Assembly: GCF_001984195.1 (NCBI RefSeq)
Contig: NZ_MTQN01000005.1
Span: 124,001 to 188,000, forward strand
Direction of reading: 5' to 3'
DNA length: 64,000 bases
Origin: Kribbella sp. ALI-6-A
Lineage (GTDB): Bacteria; Actinomycetota; Actinomycetes; Propionibacteriales; Kribbellaceae
Part shown: one piece after another, positions 1 to 8,082 of the stretch
Numbering within the stretch: position 1 is the stretch's first letter
How the letters are laid out: each line of letters opens with the position of its first letter
Made by a program: the position numbers and the translations under genes
The notes under the pieces: model-generated
The model's input: only the letters and a program-made list of their open reading frames with translations
Databases searched by the model: none
What the model was told of the DNA's origin: nothing

Positions 1-2
1 CC

Positions 3-1793
3 AACGCCGAGGGTTACCTGCCGGCGTTCGTCAGCGAGTACGCCAAGGACGGCCTGCAGGTGAAGGTGCAGAACTTCGCCGACCTGGTCGTTGTCGGCGG
101 CAACCGCTTCGAGGTCGCCTACTCGCGGATGACCGTCACCAACACGACGGCGGCGCAGACCCGCCTGCCGCGGGTGTCGAGCCTGCTGACGCCGCTCAAT
201 GCCGCGGCCGATCCGGCGGTGACGACGATCGGCGCCGGTCAGACCGTCGTACGTGACTACGCGGTCGCGGCCGACCGGTTCGGCGCGGCGTACGAGTGGC
301 CGACGGCGGGACAGCTGCGCCGGCTCGGCGGGTACGACCAGCACTACGCCCACATGCGCAACTACTGGAACTCGCGGCTGTCGGCGATCGCCGACATCAC
401 CGAGCTGCCGGACAAGCGGCTCGTCAACGCCTACAAGGCCGGCTACATCTACACGCTCATCATTCGCGACGACATCAACGGCGAGAAGCGGCTGCACGTC
501 GGCGAGAACGGCTACGACGAGATGTTCGACCACGACACGATCGGCATCGTCGCCACGTTGCTGACGATCGGCGACTTCAGCTACGCGCGGGACTACCTCG
601 CGACGCTGCCGGCCCAGCTCCAGTACGACGACGCCAAGTGGAAGTACAGCTGGCCGTACGCGCTCTACCTGCAGCGCACCGGCGACAAGGCCTTCATCCG
701 TCAGCAGTTCGAGACGATCAAGAAGAACACCCACATGGTCGAGACCGACCGGATCGACGGCGGCACCGGGATCATCAAGCAGACCTTCGCGATCGACTCG
801 CTCGGCTACTGGACGATCGACAACTGGTCCGCGCTGGCCGGCCTCACGACGTACCGGTACCTGGCCACGGCGCTCGGCGAGACCGAGGAAGCCGCCTGGG
901 CGAAGGCCGAGTACGACGACCTGCTGCGGGTCGCGACGGCCCGGATCGAGCAGACGATGCGCGAGCACGACCTCGACTACCTGCCGATCTCGATGGTCGA
1001 GCCCAACGAGACCGGCCCGCGCAAGGACCCGCGGGACGCGAACTGGGCCTCGATGTTCCTGTTCGGCCGCTGGGCCTGGGACGGCTACCTGTTCGGCGCG
1101 CAGCAGACCGGGACGATGTTCGACAAGATCGACGACACCTACACGCACGGTTTCGAACGCCGCAAGGACGTCTCCGAGTCGATCTACAACTTCGGCGGCT
1201 ATCCGCACGGCTACTACTCCAGCGCCTACAACGCCGGGTACGGCAGCGCCGCACTGCGCGGTGAGCAGTACCGGGACCTCGGCATCAAGGCGTACCAGTA
1301 CATGATCGACAAGACGATGAGCGGGCCGTTCGGCTGGTGGGAAGGCGTCGACTACCCGAGCGCGAGCTCACCGTGGGACATCGACCACGCACGCGGCGGT
1401 GGCGGCTCGAACCAGCACATGTGGGGTCAGTCCACCGCGACGAAGGTGCTGTTCGACTCCTTGATCGCGGAGAAGGCCGACGGCACCGTGATCATCGGTC
1501 GCGGGGTGCCGAACGATTGGCTTCGCGCCGGCCAGAAGGTCGCGCTCAACCGCTACCCGGTCGCCGACGGCGGCCGGATCGGCTACCGGATGTCGACCTC
1601 GGGCAAGCGGGTGTCGATCCAGCTGAGCGGCGACGTCCGCGACGTGAAGGGTTACAGCGTCGAACTGCCGGCGCTGCGGAACAACGTCGCGAGCGTGTCG
1701 GTGAAGGGGGCGACGGTCGACCAGGCCGCCGGCAAGGTGAGTCTGCCCTCCGGGACGCGGCACGTGACGATCACGCTGCGTCGCGCGCAGTAG
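3..1793 (+). CDS. Six-hairpin glycoside hydrolase, C-terminal part (5' end outside the window)
   Basis: The frame is open from the first full codon of the window, so the start lies upstream; 596 residues are visible. Aromatic, acid-rich segments such as HVGENGYDEMFDHDT, YSWPYALYLQRTGD and WTIDNWSALAGLTTY fit the (alpha/alpha)6 barrel of alpha-L-rhamnosidase-like or GH15-like enzymes. The last 90 residues (GTVIIGRGVPNDWLRAG onward) resemble the C-terminal beta domain of such enzymes. Substrate cannot be assigned; a plant or microbial glycan is likely. Signal peptide and any N-terminal modules are not visible. A strong hairpin follows the stop. Family-level call fairly sure, exact family unsure. 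Confidence 0.7.
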   Translation, partial: NAEGYLPAFVSEYAKDGLQVKVQNFADLVVVGGNRFEVAYSRMTVTNTTAAQTRLPRVSSLLTPLNAAADPAVTTIGAGQTVVRDYAVAADRFGAAYEWPTAGQLRRLGGYDQHYAHMRNYWNSRLSAIADITELPDKRLVNAYKAGYIYTLIIRDDINGEKRLHVGENGYDEMFDHDTIGIVATLLTIGDFSYARDYLATLPAQLQYDDAKWKYSWPYALYLQRTGDKAFIRQQFETIKKNTHMVETDRIDGGTGIIKQTFAIDSLGYWTIDNWSALAGLTTYRYLATALGETEEAAWAKAEYDDLLRVATARIEQTMREHDLDYLPISMVEPNETGPRKDPRDANWASMFLFGRWAWDGYLFGAQQTGTMFDKIDDTYTHGFERRKDVSESIYNFGGYPHGYYSSAYNAGYGSAALRGEQYRDLGIKAYQYMIDKTMSGPFGWWEGVDYPSASSPWDIDHARGGGGSNQHMWGQSTATKVLFDSLIAEKADGTVIIGRGVPNDWLRAGQKVALNRYPVADGGRIGYRMSTSGKRVSIQLSGDVRDVKGYSVELPALRNNVASVSVKGATVDQAAGKVSLPSGTRHVTITLRRAQ

Positions 1794-1801
1794 AGCACTG
1801 A

Positions 1802-1834
1802 GATGGGCGTCCGGGATTGTCCCGGGCGCCCATC
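1802..1834. terminator. Bidirectional terminator hairpin
   Basis: GATGGGCG-t-CCGGGA pairs with TCCCGG-g-CGCCCATC around a TTG loop, one mismatch in 15 pairs. It lies between two convergent genes (stops at 1793 and 1844), so it can serve both. There is no long T run, as is usual in high-GC actinobacteria. Confidence 0.7.
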
Positions 1835-1843
1835 GGCGCGTTA

Positions 1844-2653
1844 CTACAGCCCGTCCTGGTCGTGCCAGTCGTGCTGCCAACGGGCGTCGACGTCCAGCGC
1901 GGCCGGCTGGTAGCGGATGTCGGTGGACAGCCGCATGACCTGATCGACGTTGTCCAGCGCGGCGTGCACGGTGTGGGCCGTGTGGATCACCACGTCGCCT
2001 GCGGCGTAGTCGGCCACCAGCCAGCGCGCGTCGTACTGCTCGGCCAGCGCGGGCAGATCCGCCGTGATCGAGGCCGCCGGGCGCTTCAACCGGCCCTCCG
2101 CTTCCTCCCTCCGCACTCGGTGATGGCTGCCCTCCAGATAGGTCAGCCCACCGCGCTCCACCGGGCAGTCACCGAGCGGGATCCACGCGGACAGCACCTG
2201 GTCGGTCCCTTCCCGCAGGTAGACCAGGTCGTAGTGCGCCTGCGTCGCGGTGCCGATCCCGTTCTCCCCCGGCGCGGTGTGCCGGATGATCTTGCGCCGG
2301 TGCAGGAACACCTCCGCCCCGAAGAACCACTCGAACCACCCACGCAACGCCTGCTGCCGGCACAACGCGTCGTACTCCGGGCCGGGCACGATCTCCCCGA
2401 ACAACACCGCCCGGTAAGCCCCTCGCTCAACTTCCCGAGGCCGCCCGTCCGCGTCGGCCAGCCCGGTCTTGGCGAAGTAGTACCGGCGAAACTCCAGCAC
2501 CGTCGCCGGATCGAGCAGCCGGGTCAGGAACAGATACCCGTCCCGCCAGAGCCTCCGCCGCAGCACGTCCCGGTCCGCCCGCTCGCCGTCCGGCACCGCG
2601 ACCAGTCGCCCCAGCCGCCGCTCGTCCAGTTGGTACCCGTTGGAAGTCAGCAC
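1844..2653 (-). CDS. Phytanoyl-CoA dioxygenase (PhyH) family protein
   Basis: Fe(II)/2-oxoglutarate oxygenase fold. The metal triad is visible: H140-x-D142 in QAHYDLVYL and a distal His in VIHTAHTVHAAL, with the 2OG-binding Arg expected in VMRLSTDIRYQP. The block WIPLGDCPVERGGLTYLEGSHH is typical of PhyH. I chose the GTG at 2653 (269 residues, the usual family size); the frame runs further upstream to 3037, but that part is Arg-rich and not protein-like, and it lies opposite the AraC relic. A GGAAG sits very close to this GTG, so the true start could be one of a few codons upstream. Substrate unknown. Confidence 0.75.
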   Translation of the reverse strand: MLTSNGYQLDERRLGRLVAVPDGERADRDVLRRRLWRDGYLFLTRLLDPATVLEFRRYYFAKTGLADADGRPREVERGAYRAVLFGEIVPGPEYDALCRQQALRGWFEWFFGAEVFLHRRKIIRHTAPGENGIGTATQAHYDLVYLREGTDQVLSAWIPLGDCPVERGGLTYLEGSHHRVRREEAEGRLKRPAASITADLPALAEQYDARWLVADYAAGDVVIHTAHTVHAALDNVDQVMRLSTDIRYQPAALDVDARWQHDWHDQDGL

Positions 2654-2792
2654 GCTTCCAGTCCACCACTTTTCCCAACGCGACGTCCCCAGCCAGTCCG
2701 TACGCCGACCCGCCGCCGGTCGAGCTACGGCGCGCTCACGCTCGGTCCCGCGTGCACGACGATCTGCCTTGCGGGATGCGGCGTGCACGACA

Positions 2793-2969
2793 ATGGTGAA
2801 CCCACCGGTCGCGGCGATCGCCCGCCAGATCGCGTACGACGACCCGCCGTACTTCAGCCGGCTCCTCACCGCGCGGACCGGGCAGCCGCCGCGCACGTTC
2901 CGGCGGATTGGTTCGACACCGCCGCCGATTTCCTCCTTTCGACGGAGGCCGGAGGCGGGCGCGGTCTGA
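2793..2969 (+). pseudogene. AraC-family HTH relic (C-terminal fragment)
   Basis: The translated stretch PVAAIARQIAYDDPPYFSR followed by LLTARTGQPPRTFRR matches the second helix-turn-helix of AraC regulators (I-A-x-x-x-G-Y-x-D-x-x-Y-F-x-R-x-F-x-x-x-x-G-x-x-P-x-x-Y-R). Nothing upstream in any frame resembles the first HTH or a sensor domain, and a direct repeat GCGTGCACGAC (2750-2760 and 2781-2791) sits just before the fragment. A regulator of the neighbouring PhyH gene seems to have been lost. The fragment may be too short to do anything. Confidence 0.6.
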
Positions 2970-3035
2970 AAGTCTGGGCCCAAACCGTCCGCTGGGGTGA
3001 CGCGCGAGCACCACCGGGGCCGATACGGTCGTGCC

Positions 3036-4049
3036 ATGAGTCAACCGCAGCCCATCGACCGACGCCTGGTCGGCCGCCCCCCGGTGCGCCCGAAGAAGCG
3101 GCGCAACTGGTTCGGCCGGGTGATCGGCCTGGTCGTCCTGCTGTTCCTGCTGACCCTGATCTGCGTCCCGCTGTACGCGTGGGGCCGGATCGACAAGATC
3201 GACGCGATGCCGGCCGGCAAACGGCCCGCCGAGGGACCCGGTACGACGTACCTGATGGTCGGCTCGGACAGCCGCGAGGGGCTGAGTGCCGAGGAGAAGA
3301 GGAAGCTCGGCACCGGCAGCGTCGGCGGCAACCGCACCGACACGATCATCCTGTTGCACGTGCCCGACTCGGGTCCGCCGGCGCTGATCAGCGTGCCGCG
3401 CGACAGCTGGGTGGAGGTGCCCGGCAAGGGCCGGGAGAAGATCAACGCCGCGTTCGGCAACGGCAACCCCAAGCTGCTGATCCAGACCCTGGAGGCCTCC
3501 ACCGGCCTGCGGATCGACCACTACGTCGAGATCGGCTTCGGCGGTTTCGCCTCGATCATCGACAGCGTCGGCGGCGTCAACGTGTGCTTGCCGAAGGCAA
3601 TGAAAGACCAGAAGGCGCACATCAACCTTCCGGCCGGCTGTCAGGACCTGGACGGCCCGAAGGCGCTCGGCTACGTCCGCTCCCGCTACACCGACAAGCT
3701 CGGCGACCTCGGCCGGGCCAACCGTCAGCGCGAGGTGATCGGCCTGGTCGCGGACAAGGCGGTGTCGTGGCAGACGTTTGTCAACCCGTGGCGCTACTAC
3801 AAGATCGGCACCTCCAGCGCCGACGCGCTCACCGTCGACAACGACATGGGCCCGTTCGACCTGGCCAGGTTCGGCCTGGCGATGCGCAAGGTCGCCGGCG
3901 GCGGTGACGGCGTCTCGCTGACCCTGCCGGTCGCCAACGCGAACGCCCGCCGCAACGGGCAGAGCGTCGTACTGCTGGACGAGGCCAAGGTCAAGGCCCT
4001 GGTCAAGGCCCTCAAGGAGGGCAAGACCGCCGGCTTGAAGTCGAGCTGA
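3036..4049 (+). CDS. LytR-CpsA-Psr (LCP) family glycopolymer ligase
   Basis: Membrane-anchored enzyme that transfers undecaprenyl-linked glycopolymers onto peptidoglycan. A basic N-terminus (RPKKRRNWFGR) and one TM helix (about residues 29-50) lead into the LCP domain: TTYLMVGSDSR, the Arg/Asp cluster in GGNRTDTIILLHV and ISVPRDSWVEVPG, and LGYVRSRYTDKLGDLGRANRQ, which holds the conserved Arg/Asp residues that bind the lipid pyrophosphate. The ATG at 3036 sits behind GATACG, a leaderless-type -10 box. 337 residues, normal for the family. It stands alone; DUF1990 follows at 17 bp and may be co-transcribed. Confidence 0.88.
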   Translation: MSQPQPIDRRLVGRPPVRPKKRRNWFGRVIGLVVLLFLLTLICVPLYAWGRIDKIDAMPAGKRPAEGPGTTYLMVGSDSREGLSAEEKRKLGTGSVGGNRTDTIILLHVPDSGPPALISVPRDSWVEVPGKGREKINAAFGNGNPKLLIQTLEASTGLRIDHYVEIGFGGFASIIDSVGGVNVCLPKAMKDQKAHINLPAGCQDLDGPKALGYVRSRYTDKLGDLGRANRQREVIGLVADKAVSWQTFVNPWRYYKIGTSSADALTVDNDMGPFDLARFGLAMRKVAGGGDGVSLTLPVANANARRNGQSVVLLDEAKVKALVKALKEGKTAGLKSS

Positions 4050-4066
4050 GTGGGCACCGGATCCCC

Positions 4067-4591
4067 GTGAAAACACTGGACGACCTGGCCGCGCTGCGCT
4101 TCTCGTACGACGCGGTCGGGTCGACCCGTTTCGACCGGACGCCCGAGGGCTACCACCGGATGGACCTGCGTACCCGCATCGGCGCGGGCGACCAGGTCTT
4201 CCGGCGGGCCGGCGAGGTGGTCACCACCTGGCAGATGCACCGCGGGGCCGGTATCCGCATCACCGCGACCGACACCCCCGCCGTCATCGGCACCAACTGC
4301 CTGGGCAAGCTCGGCATCGGCGCCCTCGCCATCACCATCCCCTGCCGAGTCGTCTGGACCGCCGACGACGAAGACCACCGGGGCTTCGCCTACGGCACGC
4401 TGCCCGGCCATCCCGAGTCGGGCGAGGAGTCCTTCCTGGTCACCCGCGAGCCCGACGGCGTCTTCTTCACCCTCCGCGCCTACAGCCGCCCCGGCACCTG
4501 GTACACCCGCCTCGCCGGGCCCCTCGGCCGCACCACCCAGCAGCTGTACGCCCGCCGCTACACCCAGGCCCTGCAACGCCTAGTGGCCTGA
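4067..4591 (+). CDS. DUF1990 family protein
   Basis: 174 residues beginning at GTG. The pattern fits DUF1990: FSYDAVGST near the N-terminus, RIGAGDQVFRRAGEVVTTWQMH in the middle, RVVWTADDEDHRGFAYGTLPGHPESGEESF and a Trp-Tyr-x-R-L-A-G-P ending. DUF1990 proteins are single-domain, soluble and of unknown function, common in plants and actinobacteria. It lies 17 bp behind the LCP gene and 58 bp before an acetyltransferase with its own promoter. No catalytic motif is evident. Confidence 0.8.
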   Translation: MKTLDDLAALRFSYDAVGSTRFDRTPEGYHRMDLRTRIGAGDQVFRRAGEVVTTWQMHRGAGIRITATDTPAVIGTNCLGKLGIGALAITIPCRVVWTADDEDHRGFAYGTLPGHPESGEESFLVTREPDGVFFTLRAYSRPGTWYTRLAGPLGRTTQQLYARRYTQALQRLVA

Positions 4592-4636
4592 AGAACCTCC
4601 CCCGAAGTGGACCTGTAGCCCGCGCGGGTCCGTTCC

Positions 4637-4642
4637 TACGCT
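4637..4642 (+). promoter_or_regulatory. -10 box of a leaderless promoter
   Basis: TACGCT followed by exactly 7 nt and the ATG at 4650. The same box and spacing recur before the LexA-like gene (37563-37568). No Shine-Dalgarno sequence is present between box and start, so the mRNA probably begins at the start codon. Confidence 0.55.
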
Positions 4643-4649
4643 CCACTTC

Positions 4650-5093
4650 ATGATCCGCAACGCGACTCCCGCCGACATCCCCCAGCTCGTCGCCGCCTAC
4701 TCCTGGCTCTTCGCACCCCCGGGCAGCACCCCCGCCCATTGGGACCCCACCGTCGCCGCCGACCGCCTCACCCGAGTCATCCCCGGCCCGCGGACCGCCG
4801 TACTGGTAGCCACCGAGGACAACGAGCTCACCGGCTTCTGCACCCTCTACCTGGACATAGAGTCCGTCCGCTTCGGCCAACGCTGCTGGCTGGAGGACCT
4901 GGCCGTCTCCCCCACGCACCGCTCCCACGGCACCGGCACCACGCTGTTCCAATCCGCCCACCAATGGGCCCGCGACCACGGCGCCACCCACCTGGAACTC
5001 GACTCCGCCAACACCCGCACCGACGCCCACCGCTTCTACCACCGCCACAACCCGCAGCCCCTCTCCACCACCTTCGGCTGGGCCCTGGCATAG
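4650..5093 (+). CDS. GNAT family N-acetyltransferase
   Basis: 147 residues. The acetyl-CoA-binding motif A is clear: DLAVSPTHRSHGTGTTLF (pattern R/Q-x-x-G-x-G/A), preceded by the beta strand CWLEDLAV and followed by LELDSANTRTDAHRFYHRH, the usual motif B region. Substrate cannot be told; the family modifies amines, antibiotics or protein N-termini. Leaderless-type promoter before it, hairpin terminator after it, so it is a single-gene unit. The codons are extremely C-ending compared with the neighbours. Confidence 0.85.
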   Translation: MIRNATPADIPQLVAAYSWLFAPPGSTPAHWDPTVAADRLTRVIPGPRTAVLVATEDNELTGFCTLYLDIESVRFGQRCWLEDLAVSPTHRSHGTGTTLFQSAHQWARDHGATHLELDSANTRTDAHRFYHRHNPQPLSTTFGWALA

Positions 5094-5098
5094 CAAAA

Positions 5099-5125
5099 GC
5101 CCCGCAAGCTCATACCCTGCGGGGC
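5099..5125 (+). terminator. Terminator hairpin after the acetyltransferase
   Basis: GCCCCGCA (5099-5106) pairs with TGCGGGGC (5118-5125), an 8-bp perfect stem with an 11-nt loop, 5 nt behind the stop codon. Confidence 0.6.
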
Positions 5126-5381
5126 CGCCGACCTTTCTACCCGGTCACTCCCTCCAACGAACAACCGACACGCGAACTTCCGGTGATCTGCTGCCGTCGG
5201 CTCCGAGCCGTGCGACCCTCCTCCGTGCGCAGCTGCAGTCCCATCGCCCAACCGCGGTAGGCGAAGTTCCTGCCGGGCTCATCCGCCTCACAACGTAGGA
5301 ACTGGCATCTGGGCGGGGTCGCCCTGATGATCTTGGTCCGGATCGTCCCAGCGGAAGCCGTTGCCGGCCGTCTCCGTGAAG

Positions 5382-5486
5382 GGCGGACGTCCAGCACTCA
5401 CCAATCATCCGAAACGGGGCGCGCCCAGCGCGGCACCCGCTCAGGCCGGTCCGGCAGTACGCCTTGGTGAGTGCTGCACGTCCGCC
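5382..5486. repeat. 23-bp near-perfect inverted repeat in a gene-free stretch
   Basis: The arm at 5382-5404 (GGCGGACGTCCAGC... ending CACCAA) is the reverse complement of 5464-5486 with 22 of 23 bases matching; the spacer is 59 nt. The whole stretch 5126-5620 contains no gene I recognise. The arms could fold as a cruciform or mark a small non-autonomous element; no target-site duplication is evident. Confidence 0.6.
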
Positions 5487-5620
5487 TCGGACCGGCAAGC
5501 GAGGGCCGCCACGTCCGCGAACGCGATCTCGACCGGGCTCTTCGTCGCGCTCCAATATCCGCTGACACCCGCTCTCTTCCTCTCGTCCGACCCCGGGGTG
5601 CGTCACCCCCGGCGAACTGG

Positions 5621-5626
5621 GATGCT
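5621..5626 (+). promoter_or_regulatory. -10 box of a leaderless promoter
   Basis: GATGCT, 7 nt before the GTG at 5634. The geometry matches the LexA-like gene at 37576 and decides between that GTG and the ATG at 5622, which would lie inside the box. Confidence 0.5.
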
Positions 5627-5633
5627 TGCTCGG

Positions 5634-6311
5634 GTGAGTTCCAAGTCGTTGGACGAGTTGATGGCGGCCGACTGGGCCGAGGCCCTGGCGCCGGTGCGGG
5701 ACAACGTGGCGCGGATGGGCGAGTTCCTGCGGGCCGAGATCGCCGCAGGACGGCCGTATCTGCCCGCCGGGGAGAACGTGTTGCGCGCCTTCCAGCGCCC
5801 GCTGGCCGACGTGAAGGTGCTGGTGGTCGGCCAGGATCCCTACCCCACAGCAGGCCACCCAGTCGGACTGAGCTTCTCCGTAGCGCCCGACGTCCGCCCC
5901 ATCCCCCGCAGCCTCGCGAACATCTACCGCGAGCTGATGGCCGACGTCGGCGTCCCCGCGCCGTCCAACGGTGACCTGACTCCCTGGGCCGACCAGGGCG
6001 TGCTGATGCTCAACCGAGTGCTCACCGTGCAGCCCGGCAAGCCCGCCTCACATCGTGGCAAGGGCTGGGAAGCCGTGACCGAGCAGGCGATTCACGCGCT
6101 CGTGAAGCGCGGCGGACCGCTCGTCGCGATTCTCTGGGGTCGTGACGCGCAGACGCTCAAGCCGATGCTCGGCGACGTCCCGTACGTCGAGAGCGCGCAC
6201 CCGAGCCCGATGTCGGCCGACCGCGGCTTCTTCGGCTCCAAGCCTTTCAGCCGGGTGAACGCCCTGCTGCAGGAGCAGGGCGGTGCCGCTATCGACTGGC
6301 GCCTTCCGTAG
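5634..6311 (+). CDS. ung: Uracil-DNA glycosylase, family 1
   Basis: Removes uracil from DNA in base-excision repair. Family 1 motifs are present: the water-activating loop [20 protein letters not shown] (the actinobacterial GQDPYP form instead of GQDPYH), the uracil pocket [16 protein letters not shown] (Asn in LLLN-type loop), and the minor-groove loop [18 protein letters not shown]. 225 residues, normal size. Start GTG 5634 is preferred from the leaderless box; ATG 5622 is the alternative. The 3' end overlaps the convergent ABC gene by 23 bp. Confidence 0.92.
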   Translation: MSSKSLDELMAADWAEALAPVRDNVARMGEFLRAEIAAGRPYLPAGENVLRAFQRPLADVKVLVVGQDPYPTAGHPVGLSFSVAPDVRPIPRSLANIYRELMADVGVPAPSNGDLTPWADQGVLMLNRVLTVQPGKPASHRGKGWEAVTEQAIHALVKRGGPLVAILWGRDAQTLKPMLGDVPYVESAHPSPMSADRGFFGSKPFSRVNALLQEQGGAAIDWRLP

Positions 6312-8082
6312 CCGTGGTCCCCGTCCAGCTGTGCCACAGCTGGGCATAGCGTCCCCCAGACTCCAGCAGCTCAGCATGCGTCCCGGACTCCACCAGCCTG
6401 CCCTGGTCCATCACGACGATCCGGTCCGCCTGCTCTGCCTGCGTGAGCCGGTGCGCCACCACCAGCGTCGTACGGCCTTCGGTGGCGGCAGCACTGGCCC
6501 GCTCGAGCTCCCGCGCACCAGCTGATCCCGCCTCCGCAGTCGCTTCGTCCAGTACGGCGACCGCCGGGTCGGCGAGCACCAGCCGAGCCAGTGCGACCTG
6601 CTGCGCCTGTGCGCCGGTCAGCTGTTCGCCGTTCTCGCCCACGTGGGTCTCCAGCCCGTCCGGCAACGCCCGGACCCACGCCAGCGCACCGACTCGCTCC
6701 AGCGCGGCCTCGACCTCGGCGACCGTGGCATCGGCCCGAGCCAGCCGTACGTCGTCCACCAGCGGCCCGGAGAACACATGGACCTCCTGGCTCAGCAACG
6801 CAACCTGCGAACGGGTCCGAGCCTCTCCCAGCTCCCGGATGTCCACGCCACCGATCCGGACAACCCCACTGGTCGGCACGAGCACACCAGCCGCCACTGC
6901 AGCCAGAGTGGTCTTGCCAGCTCCACTGGCGCCCACCAGCGCAACCCGCTCACCAGGCATCAGCTTCAGCGACACCCCGTCCACCACGAGTGGCCCGTCG
7001 TACGAGTGGCTGACGTCGACCAGCTCCAGCGTCGCGTCGGCAGGCATCGGGCCAGCAGGCGGCTCCGGCGCGGCCGGAATCTCCACCACCCCGACCAGCC
7101 GAGCCAACCCCGCCGCAGCCGTCTGCACAGCGTCGAACTCCATCAGCAGCGCACCGATCGGGTTGAACAACCGGTGGAAGTACAACGCGGCCGCCGTCAC
7201 GGCACCGACCGTCACCAGATCCCCACGGACCAGGAAGAACCCGGCCACCAGGATCCCCGTCAGGCCGACGAACTCCGCGTGGTTGATCCGCGAGGAGAAG
7301 AAGCTGAACAGCCGGAACACGTTCAGCGACAGGTCTCGCGCGACGGCCGAGCGGTCGCGGATCCGCTCCAGCTGGATGTCCTCCAGCCGGTACGCCCGGA
7401 CCGTCGCGCTGCCGCGCAGCGACGTGATGATCGCCTCCGACCGCTCGCCCAGCGCCGCCCGCTCCCGCGCGTAGAACGGCGCCGAGCGCGGCAGGTACCA
7501 CCGCAGGGCCCACAGGTACATCGGCAACGACAGCAGCCCGGCCAGCCCGAGCCGCCAGTCCAGCGCGAACAGCCCGGCCGCCGTCAGCACGATTGTCAAC
7601 GATGCCGACAGCAACACCGGCCCGATCTGCGTCAGCGCGGTCGCGACCGCCGACACGTCGTCGCCGACCCGCGACAGCAGATCCCCGGTCCGCACCTTGT
7701 CGAGCACGGGCGCCGGCAACTGCAGCACCCGGTCCAGCACCTTCTCCCGCAGCCGCGCCAGCACGGTCTCCCCGACCCGCGCCACCAGCGTCACCCCGAC
7801 AGCAGTCAGTACGCCGGACACCAGCGCCGCAGCACCGATCAGCAGCACCACCCGTACGACGGCCGACCGGTCCGCACCGGAGGCGATGTCGTCGACCAGC
7901 ACGCCCAACGCCCAAGGCGCGACCAGCCCGGCCGCACTCGCACCGGTGATCACCACAGCTGCCACCAAGGACAGCCCTCGCAGCCGCCGAATCTCCCGCC
8001 ACAACACCGACCAGGTAGCCCGAGGCCCAGCAATCGGCAGCAACGCCGGAGACGAGCCACCCGTCGGCTCAGACGCGCTCAC
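6289..8082 (-). CDS. ABC exporter half-transporter with catalytic Walker A/B but altered signature motif
   Basis: Six-TM domain (residues about 25-310) fused to an ATP-binding domain, 597 residues. Walker A is canonical ([14 protein letters not shown], near residue 385) and Walker B with its catalytic Glu is intact ([12 protein letters not shown], near 507). The ABC signature, however, reads [14 protein letters not shown] instead of LSGGQ. The ATG at 8082 overlaps the end of the upstream ABC gene by 4 bp (translational coupling), so the two halves form one heterodimer. Substrate unknown; lipid, peptide or drug export are all possible. Confidence 0.9.
   Translation of the reverse strand: MSASEPTGGSSPALLPIAGPRATWSVLWREIRRLRGLSLVAAVVITGASAAGLVAPWALGVLVDDIASGADRSAVVRVVLLIGAAALVSGVLTAVGVTLVARVGETVLARLREKVLDRVLQLPAPVLDKVRTGDLLSRVGDDVSAVATALTQIGPVLLSASLTIVLTAAGLFALDWRLGLAGLLSLPMYLWALRWYLPRSAPFYARERAALGERSEAIITSLRGSATVRAYRLEDIQLERIRDRSAVARDLSLNVFRLFSFFSSRINHAEFVGLTGILVAGFFLVRGDLVTVGAVTAAALYFHRLFNPIGALLMEFDAVQTAAAGLARLVGVVEIPAAPEPPAGPMPADATLELVDVSHSYDGPLVVDGVSLKLMPGERVALVGASGAGKTTLAAVAAGVLVPTSGVVRIGGVDIRELGEARTRSQVALLSQEVHVFSGPLVDDVRLARADATVAEVEAALERVGALAWVRALPDGLETHVGENGEQLTGAQAQQVALARLVLADPAVAVLDEATAEAGSAGARELERASAAATEGRTTLVVAHRLTQAEQADRIVVMDQGRLVESGTHAELLESGGRYAQLWHSWTGTTATEGASR

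Noticed and set aside
1817-3907. Open frame of about 700 codons on the plus strand opposite PhyH and across LCP
   Set aside because: Pro/Arg/His-rich composition and overlap with clear genes; typical antisense frame of high-GC DNA.
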